From the NCBI GenBank assembly GCA_964577305.1, contig CAZNYS010000084.1, forward strand, positions 1 through 10,949: a stretch of 10,949 nt of DNA, given 5' to 3'. Source of the DNA: UBA9300 sp964577305 (GTDB lineage Bacteria > Bacteroidota > Bacteroidia > Bacteroidales > VadinHA17). Shown here in pieces: positions 5,792 to 10,949 of this stretch. The notes under the pieces are model-generated. The model searched no databases, was not told the origin of the DNA, and saw only the letters and a list, made by a program, of their open reading frames with translations. Each line of letters starts with the position of its first letter. Positions within the stretch are counted from its first letter, which is position 1. Both the position numbers and the translations under genes were made by a program.

Positions 5792-7156
5792 TTATTCCAG
5801 GGCTTTTCTGAGAGCCTCTGTTGTAGTGTAGTATTTGACAATCATATTGGGCACCTCCCATTCGGGCATGTTTCCTTTTTCAAGGTATTCGAGGTATTTT
5901 TCCGTTACCTGCCCGAAATGAGCCTCATGACCTACCCTGTATTTTTCCGGTATAATAAACTTCCATGTATTATCATTGAGCTGGGTGTATTCAATATCTT
6001 CCCATGGCAGTTCTGAGAGTGCTCTGTTAAGCACTTCTTCGAAACCGGGTGTTTCTTCATTCAATTCCTGGTAAAGAGCAGGTTTATATGATTCCTGTGC
6101 CCCCTGCCTGATTACAAGGTTTGACCTGGTGCCGCGCATTATTGAATAATGTGTATCGCCCGTTCCTTCAGGAGCCCGGTATTTCCATTCAACCACCACC
6201 CTGGCATAAGTGTCCTTAATCTTATATAGTATTTCACCATTAGCATATACATGCAGCTTGCCATCAATAATATCCTTTTCAAGGTATGATGGAAAGTGAT
6301 CCAGACCTGTTACTTTACTGAACTCTTCAGCACTTATGACAGTGGGCCACCTCCGGGCCTCAATGATTTCAATGTCGGCTTTGTCAAGGACGAAGCCGGG
6401 ATAACACTCCCACTGGATAAGATCCACCAGGTGTGTGGTCACATCAACAATGCCTTCTCCCTGCTGTTCGGTATCGAAGAACCATGGGGGCCGCACCAGG
6501 GCTGAGCCCGAGACATATTTAAAGAAGTGGTGCACACTCTCTTTAGTAACGGCCGGTTCCTCCGGGCTCCCTGTCATCAATTCACCAAAAAGATCTTTGT
6601 TCCGTGATAATTCCTTCTGCAGCATGGTTGTGATCTCGTATCTTTCAGTCATTATATCATAGAGCAATACATTATTTTCTCCAGCCATCCTGAAAGCCTT
6701 TTCCAGCAGGGGAAATTTTTCCGGTGTTATGACCATAGGTTTATCGGCAAGTACATTAAATCCAGATTCAATTGATTTAAGTATGTAATCTGTTTTCTTA
6801 CTGTTATTTCCTGATAGCACAACAACATTACCCGGTTTCGTCTTTATCATCTCTTCAAAAAAATCGGGCCCGGTATATACTTTTTCTTTCCAGCTGGTAG
6901 GATTTTCTTCCCTGTTATTGAAAGACTCAATCCTTTCGAGGTGCTGATTAAGATCTTCTCCTCCAGGCGCAAAAACATATACCTCCGGGGATACTCCTTC
7001 GTACATATCCTTCTGCACAAGTGCGGCATGAAAATGCCCGGGATCAACTGTCATTAGTTTTATACCTGTCATATTATCTTTGCTGTCTTTTTTACCTTTT
7101 CCGCATGATGTTACTGAAATAATCAGAATAATCAACAGGTATTTAATACATTTCAT
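5792..7156 (-). CDS. Lipoprotein with Gfo/Idh/MocA-like fold and oxidoreductase C-terminal domain
   Basis: I placed the start at 7156 (454 residues) rather than 17 codons upstream because MKCIKYLLIILIISVTSC is a lipoprotein signal with a good lipobox (VTSC, Cys18). The Rossmann-like region starts at IKLMTVDPGHFHAALVQ (32-48), without the usual GxGxxG. It continues to VVVLSGNNS (111-119) and LADKP (136-140), the equivalent of the family EKP motif. VDVTTHLVDLIQW (237-249) is the likely active-site helix. The rest fits the 'putative oxidoreductase C-terminal' family found in Bacteroidota. Sec-type lipoproteins cross the membrane unfolded, so tight NAD carriage is doubtful and a non-redox or cofactor-free role is possible. 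It is the last gene of the minus-strand operon. Confidence 0.82.
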   Translation of the reverse strand: MKCIKYLLIILIISVTSCGKGKKDSKDNMTGIKLMTVDPGHFHAALVQKDMYEGVSPEVYVFAPGGEDLNQHLERIESFNNREENPTSWKEKVYTGPDFFEEMIKTKPGNVVVLSGNNSKKTDYILKSIESGFNVLADKPMVITPEKFPLLEKAFRMAGENNVLLYDIMTERYEITTMLQKELSRNKDLFGELMTGSPEEPAVTKESVHHFFKYVSGSALVRPPWFFDTEQQGEGIVDVTTHLVDLIQWECYPGFVLDKADIEIIEARRWPTVISAEEFSKVTGLDHFPSYLEKDIIDGKLHVYANGEILYKIKDTYARVVVEWKYRAPEGTGDTHYSIMRGTRSNLVIRQGAQESYKPALYQELNEETPGFEEVLNRALSELPWEDIEYTQLNDNTWKFIIPEKYRVGHEAHFGQVTEKYLEYLEKGNMPEWEVPNMIVKYYTTTEALRKALE

Positions 7157-7297
7157 ACGTTTAAAATTTTTTGCAATGAAAATTTGCAAAAAATTTTCGC
7201 ACGGCATGGAACCGCTCGTTCCTCGCTCTCACATGAAAATTTTAACCATGCTTTTTTGCGAAAATTTAATGCTAAAAATTTTCATGTTCGTTTCATA
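7157..7297. repeat. Palindrome-rich spacer inside the minus-strand operon
   Basis: The 141-base gap between two oxidoreductase genes holds several overlapping inverted repeats. ACATGAAAATTTT (7231-7243) is matched perfectly in reverse by 7275-7287. AAATTTTCGCA plus GCATGG (7191-7209) pairs with 7246-7267. A small perfect hairpin GGAAC-CGCTC-GTTCC lies at 7208-7222. TTTGCAAA (7183-7190) is palindromic. The arms compete, so alternative folds are possible. It may be a REP/MITE-like insertion or an RNA-processing site that separates expression of the two genes. No transposase gene is present. Confidence 0.6.
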
Positions 7298-8719
7298 TTA
7301 CATTCCGTTAAAATTTTCAAGGGTATAATTTGTTCCATAAGGCCATCTCTGAGGCCTGGAAAGCATTTCATTTGCTTTATCATTGTTTATGAATTTTTCT
7401 TTGTCAGGATCCCAGTAGAGCTTACCCGGCAATTTCATAGCGATATGATGCAAGAGGCATGCAGAACATGACCGGTGCCCTATTTCGGCTGCTACTACAG
7501 GGTCTTTACGGCTAATAATTGAATCGATCCAGTTTTTATGTTGTTCCTGGCTTTCATACAAATGTATCTCATCGGGTCCGATAACTGATTCCAGGATTTT
7601 CCTGTCGGAGGCATCAAGTGCCAGAAGCTGGGTATCCTCAGCCCCGGGATCTGATGCAGTAACCTGTACTTCTCCCCTGGAAACAAAGATCCATCCTTCT
7701 GAACCAATAAATTTAACCCCATTCGGGTATTCACCACTGACATGCATTATTACACCATTGGCATACCTGGCATTAGTTTTAAAGTTACCATGCACATCCC
7801 ATAATCCACTTTCGGGGAATTCTGCCGAGCCTTCTACTTCAACCGGCCCTGTATATTCTGTTCCCATGCCCCAGTGAGCTGTATCAATATGATGAGCACC
7901 CCAGCCGGTAATCATACCGGCTCCGAATTGTTCGCATCTTAACCAGCCGGGTCTGCTGGTAATATCAGTTTGTGAATGTACCCTGTTCTCGGTATAATAT
8001 ACATGGGGGGTTGATCCAAGCCACATATCATAATCCAGGTTTTCAGGTACTGGCATCTCAGGTTCTTCAGGACCCGAAGGATCACCAGGGAGGCCAACAT
8101 AAATAGTTTGGATTTCTCCAATCCTGCCATTTCTAACCAGTTCACATGCTTTCTTAAACTGCGGCCAGGGATCAAGTGATCTTTGCTGGCTGCCCTGCTG
8201 GAATATTATACCTGTCCGGTTTATTATATTGCTCATCTGGCGGCCTTCCTTAATGGTAAGCGAGGCAGGTTTCTGAAGATAAATATCCTTGCCTTCCAGG
8301 GCTGCTTCTATTGCAAGTTGAGCATGCCAGTGGTCAGGTGTTGATATTATTACTGCGTCAATTGATGGATCAAGCAGCATTTCATGGTAATCCTGGTAGA
8401 GGGAAATATCAACAAAATTCTTTTTACCTGTTTTTTCCTCATAAAAATTCAGGGCCCATTCCTTTCCTTCTGCCGCCCTTTTAATATCAACATCTGCAAT
8501 TGCTACCAATCGGGTAATATCGTGAATCAAAGTCAGGGGCAGGTCATGGGTCATGGCTATCCTGCCAAAACCTATCTGCGCGATGTTTATCTTATTGCTG
8601 GGTGCGCTCCTGCCAAACACCGAGGATGGTACAATTGTTGGTATAAACAGTATTCCAGCTGTACCTGCCAGGCTGTTTCTCATAAATTTACGCCTTGTAA
8701 TATTCTTCTTACCTGCCAT
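7298..8719 (-). CDS. Tat-exported Gfo/Idh/MocA family oxidoreductase
   Basis: This 473-residue protein opens with a twin-arginine signal, TRRKFMRNS (8-16), then a hydrophobic stretch to about residue 33. The Rossmann domain begins at INIAQIGFGRIA (44-55). STPDHWHAQLAIEA (126-139) and YLQKPASL (147-154) are typical of the exported Bacteroidota and Planctomycetota branch, with QKP in place of EKP. YDMWLGSTP (230-238) and TGWGAHHIDTAHWGMG (271-286) are the substrate and active-site signatures. The C-terminus, from KLYWDPDKEKF on, is also usual for this branch, which is related to GH109-like NAD-dependent glycosidases and sugar dehydrogenases. It follows the ThuA gene by 16 bases, so it is surely in the same operon. 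NAD dependence and a sugar-type substrate are inferred from the family. Confidence 0.9.
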   Translation of the reverse strand: MAGKKNITRRKFMRNSLAGTAGILFIPTIVPSSVFGRSAPSNKINIAQIGFGRIAMTHDLPLTLIHDITRLVAIADVDIKRAAEGKEWALNFYEEKTGKKNFVDISLYQDYHEMLLDPSIDAVIISTPDHWHAQLAIEAALEGKDIYLQKPASLTIKEGRQMSNIINRTGIIFQQGSQQRSLDPWPQFKKACELVRNGRIGEIQTIYVGLPGDPSGPEEPEMPVPENLDYDMWLGSTPHVYYTENRVHSQTDITSRPGWLRCEQFGAGMITGWGAHHIDTAHWGMGTEYTGPVEVEGSAEFPESGLWDVHGNFKTNARYANGVIMHVSGEYPNGVKFIGSEGWIFVSRGEVQVTASDPGAEDTQLLALDASDRKILESVIGPDEIHLYESQEQHKNWIDSIISRKDPVVAAEIGHRSCSACLLHHIAMKLPGKLYWDPDKEKFINNDKANEMLSRPQRWPYGTNYTLENFNGM

Positions 8720-8735
8720 AGCTTTACATTTTATT

Positions 8736-9539
8736 TTATTCCGGTAGTGTGTTTATTTTCACAGTTGTATAATCGGGCCCGCTGCCATCTCCTATAGCCC
8801 ATATTATTCCACCCTTTATGTGATTGATGAAGTTGGGGTCAGAATAATGTTTAATTGAATGTCCCAGGGCAGTATAAAACACCCTTCCTCCCTGGAATTC
8901 ATGGTACCAGGCAAGTGGAAAATAATTACCGAACACTTCACCGGGGTATATGTCTTTTTCTTCGTCTTCAACAGTTCGAAGATCAGCGGCTAATAAGATC
9001 CTGATATCAGGATTAAGATTTTTTAGGTAATAACATTCATCTTCCCAATGCCATATTTCTCCCAGGAAACTTGTTGATGGATGGTCATGGTCGATAACTT
9101 TAATGTTAAAAGACTGGTAGGGTGGGTGCCTTTCAAATTTTCCTCCCAGCATAGCCCAGAACCATTGCCATTCCCGCTCGGATCCACATGCTGAATGGAT
9201 TCCCACCACAGATCCACCGGCATGTATATACCTTACAAAAGCCAGTTTCTGCTCATCGGTATCAAAGGTTTCGTTATTGGTATTGGATAAAACAATGCAA
9301 TGATACTTACCCAGGTTTTCCTTATTTATTACTTCCGGATCATCACTTATGTCAACGGTCATGTCATTTTGCTGTCCTATCTTTTTCAATGCATTGATAC
9401 TTGCTTTGATATTATCATGGACATAGCCATCCCCGTTTTTTGTATATACCAGTATGCTGGTCTTATTCTCTGTTTCTGTTTTGCATTCGTTATTAAATAA
9501 TATCATTGTAGCAAGGAGGATTAAGAAAATTTTATTCAT
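8736..9539 (-). CDS. ThuA-like protein, exported
   Basis: This 267-residue protein has an N-terminal hydrophobic segment (1-18) ending near Cys19, a poor lipobox, so it is either secreted or lipid-anchored. The body matches ThuA-type proteins with a class I glutamine-amidotransferase-like fold: ILVYTKNGDGYVHDNI (29-44), YHCIVLSNTNNE (79-90), GGSVVGIHSACGSE (108-121), HPSTSFLGEIWHWEDECY (153-170) and GRVFYTALGHS towards the end. ThuA was named from trehalose use in rhizobia, where it acts with an oxidoreductase partner on keto-sugar intermediates. Here it lies between the DUF6807 gene (4-base ATGA overlap, translational coupling) and a Gfo/Idh/MocA gene, the same kind of partnership. The exact reaction of this copy is unknown. 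Confidence 0.88.
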   Translation of the reverse strand: MNKIFLILLATMILFNNECKTETENKTSILVYTKNGDGYVHDNIKASINALKKIGQQNDMTVDISDDPEVINKENLGKYHCIVLSNTNNETFDTDEQKLAFVRYIHAGGSVVGIHSACGSEREWQWFWAMLGGKFERHPPYQSFNIKVIDHDHPSTSFLGEIWHWEDECYYLKNLNPDIRILLAADLRTVEDEEKDIYPGEVFGNYFPLAWYHEFQGGRVFYTALGHSIKHYSDPNFINHIKGGIIWAIGDGSGPDYTTVKINTLPE

Positions 9540-10816
9540 AACTCACTTTTTTTATGTAGTATTTTTACTTCAGGCGGGAATACAAAATCATTCCATATTC
9601 TTTCAATAACTAAACTGTCCAGCTTACCATCGTAAATCAGCATACGGTATTTTTGCCTGTATGTTTTACCTGGTTCGAGTATCCACCTGTTATAGCGTAT
9701 GGGACAAAATTCAAAAAACACATCACCTCTTCCTTCATTGCTGTCTGAAGGCCATACTCTCATGGGCTCAGGGTGGTCCCTGTTTGAGGGATGTGAGAAA
9801 AAAACTATGCCCGAGTAAGTATTATCGGCGAATGAACCTCCGACATTTGCCCATCTTGCCCTTGTGGCATCTGCATCTTTCCTTGTGTGACCTTCAGAGG
9901 TGATAACCCGGCTGTTCTTATTAGTCCATTCTTCAGTTGCCCTGAATCCGATACCTCCTCCATAGGTGTATGAATCAAGAATAACTGAATCAGGGGTGGC
10001 ACATGAAAGCAATGAAACAAGATCAACCATGTATACCTGACCTGATCCGGGTATAATGATTACCCACAACTTTACATCCCATATTTCGTTCATAACATTT
10101 AAATCAATACCTGGCTTATCGTTAATAATATGGTTATGGAGTGAGATGAATCCGGAGTAAACATTTCCGGAAACATTGGATATGTATCCTTTGAATTTAA
10201 CGGTGCCCTGTCTTTTACCGAGATTCCAGAAATCTATTTCTCTGTTCCTGTAATATACTTTTGTCCAGGGATTCCATATACCATAGTGGTGATAATGGTC
10301 GGGTGGGGTTATACGGGTAAGTATATTCCCAGACGGGGACCACAGGGGATGTATAAAGGCACTTCTTTTAAAGATCGTGTCCACTCCTTCAGGTGGGTAA
10401 TGGACAGCATGGTTATATTGTAACACATCATGTCCCCCGTGTGTTATCCTGAGATTATCGTCATTAATGATTGCCTTGAGCTGATACTCATTTTCTCTTT
10501 TGCATGTGCAGAACAGATCATATTGTCTTGCCCTTCCTGCTTCTGTTACACCATCAAGGATCCACCACAGTCTTGTTTCATGTCCTGTTGCTACCTGGAC
10601 AGGCACTTCCCGTTTTACACCACCTGTTATTTCATACATCACAAGGGTGCAAGTGTCTACATTTGGTGAATAATTATCTAAAACTGCACTGACAGGGGTA
10701 TTCAAGTATTCATATTCACCTGCCTGAACCCGGAAGGATACAATATAAGCTTCCTGTGCGTTTGTTACCAGAATAGATATAAGGAATAGTGATGTTAGGG
10801 ATATTCTTTGTTTCAT
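9536..10816 (-). CDS. Secreted DUF6807 (PmoA-like) protein
   Basis: This 426-residue protein has a Sec signal peptide, MKQRISLTSLFLISILVTNA, with cleavage likely after Ala20. From about residue 120 it matches the DUF6807 family, often labelled 'methane oxygenase PmoA', a misleading name because nothing here suggests methane oxidation. Marker motifs are the start of the conserved domain (124-141), SAFIHPLWSP (152-161), the His-rich PPDHYHHYGIWNPW (171-184), and GRGDVFFEF then RYNRWILEPGKTYRQKYRM near the C-terminus. The His cluster could bind a metal or a substrate. It is the first gene of the minus-strand operon and overlaps the ThuA gene by four bases. In Bacteroidota and Planctomycetota, such genes commonly sit with ThuA and Gfo/Idh/MocA genes, suggesting carbohydrate work. 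The reaction is unknown. Confidence 0.85.
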   Translation of the reverse strand: MKQRISLTSLFLISILVTNAQEAYIVSFRVQAGEYEYLNTPVSAVLDNYSPNVDTCTLVMYEITGGVKREVPVQVATGHETRLWWILDGVTEAGRARQYDLFCTCKRENEYQLKAIINDDNLRITHGGHDVLQYNHAVHYPPEGVDTIFKRSAFIHPLWSPSGNILTRITPPDHYHHYGIWNPWTKVYYRNREIDFWNLGKRQGTVKFKGYISNVSGNVYSGFISLHNHIINDKPGIDLNVMNEIWDVKLWVIIIPGSGQVYMVDLVSLLSCATPDSVILDSYTYGGGIGFRATEEWTNKNSRVITSEGHTRKDADATRARWANVGGSFADNTYSGIVFFSHPSNRDHPEPMRVWPSDSNEGRGDVFFEFCPIRYNRWILEPGKTYRQKYRMLIYDGKLDSLVIERIWNDFVFPPEVKILHKKSEL

Positions 10817-10949
10817 ATCATCTTAATAGACCTTTGTCATTCAGAGCATCTAGTGCTGAGCCTGGAGAAGCAAGCAAAGAGTCTGAAATTAAACTAGGTT
10901 GTCTCAATCCAATCTCAACTCACTCTCACAGTGTCCTCCGAAGTCCCGA
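10817..10949. other. Upstream region of the minus-strand operon; no gene seen
   Basis: These 133 bases up to the window edge should hold the promoter of the operon that starts at 10816. I find no good TTTG-N19-TAnnTTTG match. The part from about 10910 is a low-complexity run of CTCA/CTCAAT words and ends in CCGAAGTCCCGA. That may be the start of a short tandem repeat beyond the window. Confidence 0.35.

Noticed and set aside
5708..6016. Open frame of 102 codons on the plus strand
   Set aside because: It starts in the hairpin cluster and runs antisense through the lipoprotein oxidoreductase gene; its sequence looks like noise.
8384..8797. Open frame of 137 codons on the plus strand
   Set aside because: It lies antisense to the clear Tat oxidoreductase and the end of the ThuA gene, is rich in Cys and hydrophobic residues and resembles no family.
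9536..10816. Particulate methane monooxygenase subunit
   Set aside because: The PmoA label of this family is misleading; the protein is soluble and secreted with no multi-pass membrane segments.

Overview
The window looks like chromosomal DNA from a free-living or environmental Bacteroidota member (Bacteroidales/Marinilabiliales-like). The reasons are moderately AT-rich DNA, start codons without clear Shine-Dalgarno sequences, a near-consensus Bacteroidota promoter (TTTG-N19-TAnnTTTG type) at 289-319, closest family resemblances, many exported Gfo/Idh/MocA proteins, and clusters of short palindromes between genes. This is judged from recognition of families, not from a search.

Left part (1-2026): a short minus-strand gene (36-260) encodes only the membrane-anchor N-terminus of a larger family. 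It is followed by a 300-base spacer packed with four unrelated short palindromes and a hexamer tandem repeat. Then comes a minus-strand, exported two-domain protein joining a nucleoside-hydrolase-like domain to an FmdE-like domain.

Middle (2077-4978, plus strand): a two-gene operon. The first gene fuses a membrane-anchored NapC/NrfH-type tetraheme cytochrome c to a formylglycine-generating-enzyme-like (SUMF1/FGE-fold) domain that lacks the catalytic cysteines. The second is a Tat-exported Gfo/Idh/MocA oxidoreductase. These two run divergently from the nucleoside-hydrolase/FmdE gene and converge on a UPF0316 membrane protein (5030-5617, minus).

Right part (10816 down to 5792, minus strand): an apparent four-gene operon, in transcription order a DUF6807/PmoA-like secreted protein, a ThuA-like protein (4-base overlap), a Tat-exported Gfo/Idh/MocA oxidoreductase (16-base gap) and, after a palindrome-rich 141-base gap, a lipoprotein with a Gfo/Idh/MocA-like fold and an oxidoreductase C-terminal domain.

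Nearly every enzyme carries an export signal, and the mix of ThuA, DUF6807 and three Gfo/Idh/MocA proteins resembles loci for oxidative (keto-sugar type) carbohydrate processing. My inference is a cell-envelope system for modifying a sugar or sugar-like compound, possibly with electrons exchanged with the quinone pool by the tetraheme cytochrome. The two protein fusions are the points most worth following up. No tRNA, rRNA, CRISPR array, transposase gene or phage gene was seen.
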